From a virus, in the IMG/VR virus record IMGVR_UViG_3300025013_000126, positions 1 to 38,245 of that record: 38,245 nt of DNA, one strand, 5' to 3'. Every line of letters starts with the position of its first letter. Position 1 is the first letter of the stretch. Below, one piece after another: positions 31,947 through 38,245 of the stretch. Position numbers and translations under genes: made by a program. A model generated the notes under the pieces. The model made no database searches. It was not told the origin of the DNA and was given only the letters and a program-made list of their open reading frames with translations.

Positions 31947-32702
31947 CTAAATGTATTTGCCCCGACAATTAGCATAAAAATCGCAGTATTTATCGCTACA
32001 TTTCCAGGTGGATGGATTCAGGGGAAAAACTTCTTTTTCGATCCCGTTCCATACCCGCTGAATGAGATCAAATAAGAAGAACAATTCACCCGGTTTGTGA
32101 ACATTTTCCAAAATCTGAACTTTCGGCTCTTTCGTTTTGACAAAAATGATATGCCGAAATTTCCAGTTGATTTCTACGCCTGCCTGATTAAGTGCTGCCA
32201 AGTAAAACAATCCCTGCAAAGAATCCGCGGCTTTATCTTCACTCCAAGATTTCGCACTGGTTTTGAAATCAGCCGGCGTGCCTTCATCGAGAATGACATC
32301 GATATAGCCGATTATCGGAATGGATACTCCTGGAACCCGCAGCTCAACTTTGCGTTCGATTTTTGGACCCGTTTCATCAATACCAGGTTTGATCTTTCTG
32401 ATTTCACCCAACAAAGCAGGATTCGAGAACATACGTACACCGTCATTGAAGATGCCTTCAGGCGTGTCAGTGCCCCAGAAAATCGGCTGTCCTTCAATGG
32501 CTTTATTCCAGGCGCCCCCCCAGATACTGAGTACATCTGATTCGGGATTTACAACTAGAGTTTCAATGGTCGAATGAAATGCCGAACCAAATGCTAGCGC
32601 AGGGTTTGACTGAGTTGGTTCTTTGGCGATATATTTCCTGCGCCAGTTTTCAGGGCAATCCAGATAGGCGGTAATACTGGAGTATGAAAGATGCTCGATC
32701 AT
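31947..32702 (-). CDS. Cas4/RecB-like PD-(D/E)XK nuclease with a four-Cys cluster
   Basis: 251 aa. N-terminal [20 protein letters not shown], with Cys16, and GSAFHSTIE with His43 belong to the RecB-nuclease/Cas4 pattern. The catalytic core is [10 protein letters not shown] (Asp135) and [11 protein letters not shown] (Asp145, Lys147), with a Q-x-x-x-Y motif near 163. Cys235, Cys240 and Cys246 ([14 protein letters not shown]) with Cys16 form a likely iron-sulfur site. It is coupled by ATGA to the RecT-like gene, which suggests an exonuclease/annealase recombination pair. No CRISPR genes are nearby, so a Cas4 adaptation role is unlikely. Confidence 0.85.
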   Translation of the reverse strand: MIEHLSYSSITAYLDCPENWRRKYIAKEPTQSNPALAFGSAFHSTIETLVVNPESDVLSIWGGAWNKAIEGQPIFWGTDTPEGIFNDGVRMFSNPALLGEIRKIKPGIDETGPKIERKVELRVPGVSIPIIGYIDVILDEGTPADFKTSAKSWSEDKAADSLQGLFYLAALNQAGVEINWKFRHIIFVKTKEPKVQILENVHKPGELFFLFDLIQRVWNGIEKEVFPLNPSTWKCSDKYCDFYANCRGKYI

Positions 32703-33502
32703 TTTGCACCGTTAAGTTTTTCGGCTACCATGGCAACTTCTTCCTGGCTGGCCGGAATCATGCCGTTATTGACTTCCATGATCTTTTCAGGACCATACTG
32801 GTTCACCAGGTCGTTGAGAGTCAATTCCGGCCGTAGTGCTTCAACTGCTGGTTTTTCAACCGCGGGTTTTGCGAAATTGGCATCGATCACGTTCACAAAA
32901 TTGCCGGCGTCATCCACCTCCACGTTGAACTGTTCAGCGGCCCTTAAGTATGTGGTCATGCCGCCTGTGATATCCGGGCAAACTACATCTGCGCAAAAAC
33001 CGATTGCGCGCCACATAGCCATGTTTTCCGGATATTTCTCCCAGTTGCCATATCCACGTTTACCACTGGAAGATGGAGATCCTTCGGTGAGCTGAGCTCG
33101 CGCGGCGTCTTCCAAGGTGAACGTAGCCGTGAAGCTGTTTTTGCCCCGTTTCATGGTGCAGGAATAACCAAAAAACTTCCCGCTTTTTTCGAGACGCGTG
33201 AGTTTATATTCGTCCAGCACGCCCTTGCTGTTGATTAATGCCAGAGCTCCCCGAGGGGAAAGAGTTGGTTTGCCGTCAATCACATTAATGAATTCAAAGC
33301 TGGAGGTAATAGGCAATCCCAACTCATACCCCTTCAGCATAATTGCCGCCGCCTGTTCCTGGCTACTGACACCAAAAAGGCGACTGATGTGCATTACTGG
33401 CGCCATTTCTTTGATCATCGACCAAATTGCCGGTGTCAGGTCGTGCCGTTCTTCACGTACTGTCAGTTCGGTTGATTGTGTTTCTGTTTCGGCCTTTTTC
33501 AT
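32699..33502 (-). CDS. RecT-like single-strand annealing protein
   Basis: 267 aa. The body has VMHISRLFGVSSQEQAAAIM, KGYELGLPITSSFEFINVID, GKPTLSPRGALALINSKGV and YGNWEKYPENMAMWRAIGFC, the RecT/Redbeta-type signature (IMLKGYELGLP and the SPRGALAL core). C-terminal tail (after about 205) is Pro/Glu-rich. It anneals homologous single strands for phage recombination, probably on ends made by the adjacent nuclease. Overlap of 4 bp with the nuclease gene and 1-bp gap to the ERCC4 gene support a single functional unit. Confidence 0.85.
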   Translation of the reverse strand: MKKAETETQSTELTVREERHDLTPAIWSMIKEMAPVMHISRLFGVSSQEQAAAIMLKGYELGLPITSSFEFINVIDGKPTLSPRGALALINSKGVLDEYKLTRLEKSGKFFGYSCTMKRGKNSFTATFTLEDAARAQLTEGSPSSSGKRGYGNWEKYPENMAMWRAIGFCADVVCPDITGGMTTYLRAAEQFNVEVDDAGNFVNVIDANFAKPAVEKPAVEALRPELTLNDLVNQYGPEKIMEVNNGMIPASQEEVAMVAEKLNGAK

Positions 33503-33503
33503 T

Positions 33504-34244
33504 TCATTGCGCTCCTATTGGTAGAATTTGTAAAACTTCATCACCTTTTTCATTGATGAGAATACCAATTTGCTCATTGTCTTTCAGCCCCAACGTATAC
33601 CGCACGTTGTTTTTAATGCCAGGTCCAATACCCGGAATTTGTGATTCTGCATCCGTCAAAGCAACCAACGCCCAGGCTGGAGTTCCACAATAAGCCAGCA
33701 CTTCCCCCACTTTTTCCGGCCCAATTCCAGGTAAGCCGCACAGGAATCCCGCTTGAACTCCCAATACCTTGCCAATTCTAGCGGGTGGCAAAATCATTTT
33801 TTCATTACGAGATCGATCAGCAAGTCTCAATATTGCGGCTTCGAGATCAAAATCATTGGCGCAATAAGTAACAAAAATCCCCATTTCCTGAACACTGAGT
33901 AGCGCGCCTTCAATTGCCGTCCAGCTCCAGCCGGTTTCACGGTCAGTAACAACATGCCCGTTTGCGCCTCTTTGCAGTTCGCCGGTGATCAGCAAGTAAG
34001 GCCAGTACCCCTGTGTGCGTACTTCCTGTAGACCCGCCATTTGAATAAATAGGCGCTCTTCTTTGAGCGTTCCCAGAAAATCATTTGGGGTTTTGCGCTC
34101 AATAACAAGAAGTCGGTTGTCATCGGTCACAATCCAGAGATCACCGGCATCCAAAACGTTGTGGCTGACTGGTACACCACCAAATTGCAGCTTTTTTACC
34201 CAGTCGGGTTCGCGAGTGTCAATAATAATTGCGCTGATTCCCAT
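33504..34244 (-). CDS. ERCC4/XPF-type nuclease with helix-hairpin-helix domains
   Basis: 246 aa. Nuclease motif: IIIDTREPDW (Asp9, Glu12), AGDLW (Asp35), IERKTPNDF (Glu49, Arg50, Lys51); this is the GDnxERKxxxD core of XPF/Mus81. The C-terminal part carries two helix-hairpin-helix motifs: CGLPGIGPEKVGEVL (about 169-183) and IPGIGPGIKNNVRYTLGL (203-220). It should cut branched or flapped DNA, processing replication or recombination intermediates. Strong AAGGAG site. An unexplained 300-bp GC-rich gap lies immediately upstream. Confidence 0.9.
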   Translation of the reverse strand: MGISAIIIDTREPDWVKKLQFGGVPVSHNVLDAGDLWIVTDDNRLLVIERKTPNDFLGTLKEERLFIQMAGLQEVRTQGYWPYLLITGELQRGANGHVVTDRETGWSWTAIEGALLSVQEMGIFVTYCANDFDLEAAILRLADRSRNEKMILPPARIGKVLGVQAGFLCGLPGIGPEKVGEVLAYCGTPAWALVALTDAESQIPGIGPGIKNNVRYTLGLKDNEQIGILINEKGDEVLQILPIGAQ

Positions 34245-34314
34245 GATTTGATTTCTCCTTTCCTTGAGTTTTTCTCCTTCTTAGGGCTGCAACCAATATT
34301 TTGATCACAGCCCA

Positions 34315-34512
34315 TCAGAAAGGAGGTTCAGGGAGTGCACCACGCTCCCCTAGTTGGACGGTGAGAATCGGACTCAACTCTGCGCCGGCTTCTGCTGCTA
34401 CAGCCACATTCCCACACGTGGAGCCGCCCAATGTAAAGGTTCTAACACCCGCTCATATGAGTAAAAAGATATCTGCCGCACCGCCGTCAAGACTGGCCTG
34501 GTATGTAGTCAT
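34315..34512 (-). pseudogene. TGA-interrupted small frame in a GC-rich gap
   Basis: The 309-bp gap 34245-34553 has no intact gene. In it, one frame reads MTTYQASLDGGAADIFLLI, TGA, then 44 more sense codons (GVRTFTLGGSTCGNVAVAAE ... GERGALPEPPF) to a TGA at 34317-34315. The TGA at 34455-34453 lies inside a perfect palindrome CTCATATGAG (34452-34461). Base composition is richer in GC than around it, and several hairpins are possible (e.g. GGGAG/CTCCC 34331-34349). It may be a decayed small gene, a structured RNA, a mobile-element remnant, or a stop-recoded frame. I do not recognise it. Confidence 0.35.
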
Positions 34513-34553
34513 CGAGTCGTTGCCCGAAAGTCGCGAACGGTGCAGCAAAAGTG

Positions 34554-34787
34554 CTAGTGGAAGCCGTAGAGATCGACAATCAAATCATTGACTGTTGCGT
34601 TTGATTCAGCTTCCAGCACAGATGCCTCAAGGTTTTGTGCTGCTTCTTCGTCCCGTGCAATTGCTGTTTTTCTAGCTTCTTCAAGCGAAAGTTGTGAAGA
34701 ATCGGGCACGTAAGCTGCAATCAAACCGTCTTCCATCGGTGATAAAAGCACGATCGGTGGATCTTCGAAATCAATGAATGGGGTCAT
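34554..34787 (-). CDS. Unknown 77-aa early protein
   Basis: MTPFIDFEDPPIVLLSPMED opens an acidic protein with a helical Glu/Ala-rich middle (LSLEEARKTAIARDEEAAQN) and C-terminal DLIVDLYGFH. Its start overlaps the 238-aa gene by ATGA. It is followed by the unexplained GC-rich gap. Acidic composition would allow DNA mimicry or a regulatory role, but no family is recognised. Confidence 0.6.
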   Translation of the reverse strand: MTPFIDFEDPPIVLLSPMEDGLIAAYVPDSSQLSLEEARKTAIARDEEAAQNLEASVLEAESNATVNDLIVDLYGFH

Positions 34788-35500
34788 TTTGGCATTACCT
34801 CCATGATCAAATTCATGATTTCCGGACTGTCCACCGTGAAATGCTTGTTGATCATTGGCATCCCGGCCAAGGCCGTAGCCACCTTAGTTCTGACTGCATT
34901 CAGATCAGTTTCACCACGTGCGGTGTTTTCAACAACAACCTTGGCGAATTTCAAAGCCGTTTCCTTCTCTTTGTCACCTGCTGGTTCATCTGGCGTTTGC
35001 TCGGTATGAGAGGGGGCTGCGCCGGCATAAGCAGCTGAACAGGCGGCAGCATCCGGATAAAGTTCCAAGAATTTGAAAGTCTTGTAAAACTCCCCGGTTT
35101 TGTGGCCGTTTTCGTCTTTCTTTTCGCGTTTGCCATCCACCTGGGCAACCCGCACATAATGCCCATTTAGTGCCCGTAAACCATCCACACCCAGGGCTTT
35201 GATCGATGGCAGAGTGATCTTTGTCCAGTCCAACGAGAAATCCGTATAATTCTGCCGAATGTCGAAGGTGACATTCTGTTCCGGGACCGGGATGATCTGG
35301 ATATCGATCATTACTGCGCGTTTATCCGCTGGGTGTTGTTGAGGATCAAAGGGGATTGGTTTGGCTTTGTTGCCGGGGAAATAACCGAACCAGACATCGG
35401 CTTTCACCTGACCAAAGTATTCGAAATCGCGAGGTTTGGCGTTGTCTGCCACTTCCCAGGCGTCATCAGTTGCTTGTGTTTGATCAATCGTTTGTTCCAT
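34784..35500 (-). CDS. Unknown early protein, possibly nucleic-acid binding
   Basis: 238 aa, good AAAGGA site. The first 150 residues are beta-rich with FEYFGQVKADVWFGYFPGNK and VRVAQVDGKREKKDENGHKT; the latter loop-strand pattern recalls OB-fold single-strand-binding proteins. The rest is a Pro/Glu linker and a helical C-terminus (LMEVMPK end). It precedes the recombination module with RecT and two nucleases, where phages often encode an ssDNA-binding protein. This is an inference from context; no signature was found. Confidence 0.55.
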   Translation of the reverse strand: MEQTIDQTQATDDAWEVADNAKPRDFEYFGQVKADVWFGYFPGNKAKPIPFDPQQHPADKRAVMIDIQIIPVPEQNVTFDIRQNYTDFSLDWTKITLPSIKALGVDGLRALNGHYVRVAQVDGKREKKDENGHKTGEFYKTFKFLELYPDAAACSAAYAGAAPSHTEQTPDEPAGDKEKETALKFAKVVVENTARGETDLNAVRTKVATALAGMPMINKHFTVDSPEIMNLIMEVMPK

Positions 35501-35511
35501 TTTCTATCCTT

Positions 35512-35760
35512 TCACTTGTAGATCATTCTGAGTTCGCTTAGCACTTTGTTCGACTTGTGCACCTGGTCATAAATTCTTGCAACCAGTCTGTAAATTTCTT
35601 CGCGGTTGGTATTTGCGCCGGTAATTGCATCTAAGGCTCTGAGGATATCCGCGTTGTACATGGCAATTTCGTCAAATTTCGCGTTGCAAAAGTAGCCGCC
35701 CGGAATGATTCGCCGCTCGTTCTGAGGTTTTTCCGCATTTTTGCTGCAATTTTCCGGCAT
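35512..35760 (-). CDS. Unknown early protein of about 82 aa
   Basis: Start is uncertain. ATG 35760 gives MPENCSKNAEKPQNERRIIP then FCNAKFDEIAMYNADILRAL and a C-terminal helix DQVHKSNKVLSELRMIYK. The ribosome site is weak; a longer frame from 35850 overlaps the ribbon-helix-helix gene by 44 bp and looks less natural. Helical protein, no family recognised. Confidence 0.45.
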   Translation of the reverse strand: MPENCSKNAEKPQNERRIIPGGYFCNAKFDEIAMYNADILRALDAITGANTNREEIYRLVARIYDQVHKSNKVLSELRMIYK

Positions 35761-35806
35761 ATTGAACACATTCAACGAGGGGTGTGTAAACTTTATGAAA
35801 CACCAA

Positions 35807-36013
35807 TTACGAAGGAGTACCCACAGATGCCTGTTCAATTGCCTGCTCAACCGTCACAGCTCCGCGCTGTGCTTGCCGAATCCGATCCATCTCATCGGCC
35901 ACCAGCCAGTCGATTACATCTGATTTACCTCTATGTGTTAATTGCGTTAGCAGCTCGATGTTCTCAACCGTCTCGATCTTTAAAGCGAAATTGACTTTTT
36001 GAGTTTCAGCCAT
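35807..36013 (-). CDS. Ribbon-helix-helix (CopG/Arc-like) small protein
   Basis: 68 aa with a strong AAGGAGG site 8 nt before the ATG. KVNFALKIETVENIELLTQL plus THRGKSDVIDWLVADEMDRI is a classic strand-helix-helix pattern, so a DNA-binding dimer is likely. The tail (VTVEQAIEQASVG) is helical. As the third gene after the early promoter it may regulate early transcription or partition. No toxin partner was seen next to it. Confidence 0.7.
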   Translation of the reverse strand: MAETQKVNFALKIETVENIELLTQLTHRGKSDVIDWLVADEMDRIRQAQRGAVTVEQAIEQASVGTPS

Positions 36014-36016
36014 AGG

Positions 36017-36229
36017 TCAGTCCTCCTTTCTGCCGCCATTTTGTTTCAACCATGCATCCCGCCTGGCACGTGCATTTGCCAATGTGCGGCTAATGCAGGT
36101 AAATAACTTGCCGTCCGGGGTGCGGAAGTTGTAATAGATCAGCTTCTGATGTATGAGCGGACTATAAAAGCGCTCATATTGTTCGGTTTCTACCACTCGG
36201 GTTGAAACTCTGATTACGTCAGTTTCCAT
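36017..36229 (-). CDS. Unknown 70-aa early protein
   Basis: From ATG 36229 (METDVIRVSTRVVETEQYER), overlapping the first early gene by 11 bp; a GTG four codons earlier is also open. The core YSPLIHQKLIYYNFRTPDGK then CISRTLANARARRDAWLKQN has aromatic and basic surfaces. No family recognised; it ends 3 bp before the ribbon-helix-helix gene. Confidence 0.55.
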   Translation of the reverse strand: METDVIRVSTRVVETEQYERFYSPLIHQKLIYYNFRTPDGKLFTCISRTLANARARRDAWLKQNGGRKED

Positions 36230-36492
36230 GATCTTCTTCACCCTTTTTCAACCATAGGTACATCGTGTTTTCGACAATGCTGGTTCCAATATGCCCGGCT
36301 TCGCCAAATTTCAAAATTGCCATGCTTGAAATCATCGACCTGAGGTTTTTGGCTTCGTTTTTGTCAGCAAACTCATACAGGTCGGCTTTGCCAGGCGTCA
36401 ATTCGTCCAGCATCCTTCGCGCAATTTGCGCTCGGTTATCTCCGCGTTGGTATCGCGCTTCGGGTATGGGTACGGTTCCTAGTTTTTTTCAT
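36219..36492 (-). CDS. First early gene, with an apparent +1 shift in an A7 run
   Basis: ATG 36492 has an excellent AAAGGAG site, but its own frame stops after 18 codons. Skipping one A of the run of seven (36489-36483) gives MKKLGTVPIPEARYQRGDNR, then AQIARRMLDELTPGKADLYE and on to the stop at 36219, a continuous 90-aa protein that looks natural throughout. Without the shift, only an internal ATG at 36413 with no properly spaced ribosome site is available. Either a programmed frameshift, a mutation or a homopolymer sequencing error. The protein is helical, possibly DNA-binding; unknown family. Confidence 0.65.
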
Positions 36493-36537
36493 TTTGCTTT
36501 TGCTCCTTTGCTCATTTGCTCTTTGTCAATACAATTT

Positions 36538-36553
36538 GTTTCCTATAAGAAAC
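36538..36553. promoter_or_regulatory. Candidate repressor operator
   Basis: Inverted repeat GTTTC-CTATAA-GAAAC immediately downstream of the leftward -10 box, covering the predicted start site. Two more GAAAC half-sites occur at 36610-36614 and 36643-36647 near the repressor start. This layout fits binding by the adjacent Xre protein to block early transcription and autoregulate. Confidence 0.65.
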
Positions 36554-36581
36554 ATTATAACAAACTATCAAGAATTGTCAA
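36554..36581 (-). promoter_or_regulatory. Early leftward promoter
   Basis: Consensus TTGACA (36581-36576), 16-nt spacer, TATAAT (36559-36554), reading toward the early genes. The strongest promoter seen in the window. The start site lies in the inverted-repeat operator. A 55-nt leader precedes the first early gene. Confidence 0.85.
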
Positions 36582-36596
36582 GAGAAAGCAACATAA

Positions 36597-37031
36597 ATGA
36601 TGCCCAAAAGAAACAATTTATGTGAGATAGTAGCCCTAATGAGAAACAAACTTGGTATCTGGATACAACAAGAACGTGAAAAGCGAGGACTATCACAGTC
36701 CACTCTTGCCCGATTGGCAGGTTTGAATCGAGCTGTCATAAATAAAATTGAAAATGATCTTGTCCAACCAAGACCGGAAACGTTAATTGCTATCGCAAAA
36801 GGTTTGAATATTCCTCGATTAACCGTTTTCCGGGCAGTTGGTTGGATCGAAGAATCAACATCAAATGTACGATTGGATGAAGCAGATTACATATTGAGTA
36901 TGCTGGAAAATGATGATCTGGAAGAAATAATCCAGATTGCTAAATTAAAATTAGAGAGACAAAAAGCCCAGATCAATAAGCAAACGAGCCGGAACAAGAA
37001 ACCGGCTCGAAGTGCGTTAATAGAGCAATAG
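36597..37031 (+). CDS. Xre-family helix-turn-helix repressor
   Basis: 144 aa (ATG 36597 or 36600, AGAGAAAG upstream; an internal ATG at 36639 would still keep the DNA-binding domain). The HTH region is IWIQQEREKRGLSQSTLARL followed by AGLNRAVINKIENDLVQPRP and ETLIAIAKGLNIP. C-terminal DEADYILSMLENDDLEEIIQ gives a short oligomerisation region; there is no LexA-type peptidase, so induction would not use RecA self-cleavage. Divergent from the early promoter; expected lysogeny repressor. A near copy of the dispersed motif (TATTGAGTA, 36892-36900) lies inside it. Confidence 0.85.
   Translation: MMPKRNNLCEIVALMRNKLGIWIQQEREKRGLSQSTLARLAGLNRAVINKIENDLVQPRPETLIAIAKGLNIPRLTVFRAVGWIEESTSNVRLDEADYILSMLENDDLEEIIQIAKLKLERQKAQINKQTSRNKKPARSALIEQ
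36984..37008. terminator. Hairpin at the 3' end of the repressor gene
   Basis: Perfect 8-bp inverted repeat CGAGCCGG / CCGGCTCG with a 9-nt loop inside the last repressor codons. There is no T run on the plus strand and only a short T-rich stretch on the minus strand, so it may be a weak leftward terminator or simply coding sequence. Confidence 0.3.
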
Positions 37032-37062
37032 AACATTAATTCCACTGAAGAGAGGGGAAAAA

Positions 37063-37506
37063 ATGGCTGATGATGGAAAGCAAACAATAAATCCCATTGC
37101 GGTGGATATAAACCTGCCAAAGAATGAATTCTGTTATGTGTCCGAGAAAGTTGAGCTATATGAGGAACGAACGGTAACTAAGAGCATGTCTTTTCACGGT
37201 CCTACCTTACGAATAAAAATTTTGCCAGGAATTTCTTACCGTGCCGGCAATATCGATTTGGGAAAACGAACGGAGACTGTTTCCACTAAAGTAGATACTG
37301 GTCTTTTATATGTCACAAACAAGAGACTACTTTTTATTGGTTCTGAGAAAAGCAAATCAATCTTTTATAAAAGTGTTCTCAATGTGGATGTAAATTATGA
37401 TGGCCTAACCATCATTAAAGATTCCGGCAAGAATCAACATTTCAAGTTTAGAAAGAATGTTGATCTCACTGGAAATATCGTTCTTCATTTCATATCGGAA
37501 ACATGA
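37063..37506 (+). CDS. Bacterial PH-like domain protein
   Basis: 147 aa with a GAGAGGGG site. The C-terminal part has VDTGLLYVTNKRLLFIGSEK followed by SVLNVDVNYDGLTIIKDSGK, the pattern of bacterial PH-like (bPH) domains. The N-terminal half has NLPKNEFCYVSEKVELYEER, similar to short regions that precede these domains in host proteins. Cytoplasmic, no membrane span. It follows the repressor in the same direction and may be lysogenically expressed, as a moron or superinfection-immunity factor, or belong to the host flank. Function unknown. Confidence 0.6.
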   Translation: MADDGKQTINPIAVDINLPKNEFCYVSEKVELYEERTVTKSMSFHGPTLRIKILPGISYRAGNIDLGKRTETVSTKVDTGLLYVTNKRLLFIGSEKSKSIFYKSVLNVDVNYDGLTIIKDSGKNQHFKFRKNVDLTGNIVLHFISET

Positions 37507-37515
37507 AGGGGAAAA

Positions 37516-37569
37516 ATGAAAAAGTGTCCGTATTGTGCTGAAGAAATTCAAGATGAAGCAATTAACTGA
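37516..37569 (+). pseudogene. Truncated zinc-ribbon gene
   Basis: ATG 37516 (GGGG upstream) opens MKKCPYCAEEIQDEAIN then TGA. The first 16 residues are the standard start of bacterial double-Cys zinc ribbons, in which a second CxxC normally follows. Here the stop comes first; a TGT-CCG-TGT remnant appears 3 bp after it in the same frame. So the gene looks broken. The stop overlaps AACTGAGTA (37564-37572), a near copy of the dispersed motif. Confidence 0.55.
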
Positions 37570-37672
37570 GTATGTCCGTGTAAAAGCTTGTATTCCAACC
37601 GGGTGTCAATAAAATGGGATTATAGTACATTTCAACCAACTAACAAAAATGCAAACTTAGGGAGGAACTGCA

Positions 37673-38245
37673 ATGAAATCAAGAACCCAAATTTCCATCG
37701 TTTTTATAATTTTGGCTCTGGCCGCTTTGGCTTGTGGTACAAGCACTAATGTAACGGTCAATACACCTGGTGTACCCAGCAATAATGATCAACCACAACC
37801 AACCAGTACAACGCAAGTTGGTATGACTCGGAGTAACCCAGCGCCGGCAGGTTCTGAAGTTGTTTTGGATGATATGGCCTTCCAAGTCTTGACCACTATT
37901 CGTCCCGCAGATGATGTTGTAAAAACGGGGAATCAATTCAATACTACACCAGAAGAAGGTCAGGAATATATTTTTGTAGAGGTACAAATTACTTGCAAGA
38001 AAACCGTGGATGAAAAATGCTCATTTAATCCAACTTTTTCAACCAAGCTTTTAGGCTCGAAAGGTATCGAATATGATCCTGACATTTTTGTCTCGGGGGT
38101 AGATAAATTGCTGAATGGAACAGAATTTTATGGCAACGCTGTAATATCCGGTTACATTCCATTCATAATCAGCAAGGATGAAACAGATCTAATCCTAATT
38201 TATGATCCTTTGCTGAGTGATAAATTCTATTTAGCAATTCCATAA
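37673..38245 (+). CDS. Putative lipoprotein with DUF4352-like domain
   Basis: 190 aa, GGGAGG upstream; complete, with TAA at the last base. A signal peptide (MKSRTQISIVFIILALAALA) ends in the lipobox LAAL-AC with Cys21 as lipidation site. Then comes a Thr/Pro/Asn-rich linker and, from about 60, a beta-sandwich: FQVLTTIRPADDVVKTGNQF, GQEYIFVEVQITCKK and GYIPFIISKDETDLILIYDP, as in DUF4352 (telokin-like) proteins. It would sit on the outer face of the membrane. Either host flank or a lysogenic conversion gene; the style is common in Anaerolineae, which supports the host guess. Confidence 0.75.
   Translation: MKSRTQISIVFIILALAALACGTSTNVTVNTPGVPSNNDQPQPTSTTQVGMTRSNPAPAGSEVVLDDMAFQVLTTIRPADDVVKTGNQFNTTPEEGQEYIFVEVQITCKKTVDEKCSFNPTFSTKLLGSKGIEYDPDIFVSGVDKLLNGTEFYGNAVISGYIPFIISKDETDLILIYDPLLSDKFYLAIP

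Larger units (their letters stand above)
3149..32533. repeat. Dispersed 9-bp motif TACT(C/G)AGTA, 11 exact copies
   Basis: Exact copies start at 3149, 4739, 6763, 9134, 11052, 12073, 16394, 18971, 19448, 25935 and 32525. One-mismatch copies include 4151, 5226, 14189, 20536, 22391, 24958, 26042, 27107, 27377, 33893, 36892 and 37564. About 0.3 exact copies are expected by chance in this length. They fall inside genes, in different frames (Thr-Glu-Tyr, Leu-Ser-Ile, Tyr-Ser-Val, Thr-Gln-Tyr), and both centre bases occur, so selection is on DNA, not protein. Best read as binding sites for a dimeric protein. Confidence 0.75.

Noticed and set aside
31947-32702. Cas4 adaptation nuclease of a CRISPR system
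   Set aside because: Sequence pattern fits the Cas4/RecB family, but it is coupled to a RecT-like gene and no cas1, cas2 or array lies in the window.
34301-34591. 96-codon plus-strand open frame
   Set aside because: It is antisense to the leftward operon, runs through the end of the 77-aa gene and shows no ribosome site; its length is explained by high GC on this stretch.
36597-37031. LexA/CI-type self-cleaving repressor
   Set aside because: The protein is only 144 aa and has no Ser-Lys peptidase region, so only the HTH regulator call is kept.

Overview
This window is most of a temperate siphovirus-type genome, either an integrated prophage or an assembled phage contig. Nearly everything from about 36.5 kb down to base 1 is read leftward (minus strand). 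A short rightward block (36.6-38.2 kb) holds an Xre-type repressor and three accessory or host-like genes. The last gene is a lipoprotein (lipobox plus a low-complexity Pro/Thr linker and a DUF4352-like domain) and its neighbour is a bacterial PH-like protein; this style suggests Chloroflexota (Anaerolineae), but that is inference. No integrase, tRNA, attachment site or CRISPR array was seen, so the element continues past the left edge, where a tail or adhesin gene is cut.

Layout from right to left in transcription order. (1) 36.5-36.6 kb: a consensus sigma70-like leftward promoter with an inverted-repeat operator next to the repressor gene. (2) 36.5-34.5 kb: small early genes, including a ribbon-helix-helix protein. 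(3) 34.2-31.9 kb: recombination module (ERCC4-type nuclease, RecT-like annealase, Cas4/RecB-like nuclease with a four-Cys cluster). (4) 31.9-27.2 kb: pentapeptide-repeat protein, J-domain protein and a chain of about ten tiny genes joined by ATGA overlaps, many with zinc-binding Cys motifs or coiled coils. (5) 27.2-24.6 kb: DNA methyltransferase and a von Willebrand A (VWA) protein with two unknown partners. (6) 24.6-22.2 kb: VapE-type helicase and prim-pol primase, separated by an iteron-like repeat field that is also an open reading frame and is a candidate replication origin. (7) 21.8-14.9 kb: holin, coiled-coil membrane protein, GH25 endolysin, a terminase with a small-subunit-like N-terminus, portal, and a minor capsid protein ending in a PBECR-like nuclease domain. 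(8) 14.5-0 kb: scaffold, major capsid, connectors, major tail protein with a programmed -1 frameshift, Gp15 and chaperone, tape measure, baseplate and fibre genes. The head and neck module resembles Listeria phage A118 in order and families.

The most interesting signals are not proteins. Two homologous promoter-leader-terminator cassettes (14.66-14.79 kb and 21.81-21.93 kb) stand in front of the two late-gene blocks. They share three identical sequence blocks and identical promoter spacing, while their hairpins differ in sequence but keep the fold. Divergent from the first lies a compact plus-strand RNA candidate (14834-14912) with its own promoter, closed ends and a U-tail. A 9-bp near-palindrome, TACT(C/G)AGTA, occurs exactly 11 times where about 0.3 is expected, mostly inside genes and in several reading frames, which recalls dispersed operator (stoperator) systems. 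Three frameshift loci were found: one clearly programmed (major tail protein) and two in homopolymer runs that may be regulatory, mutational or sequencing errors.
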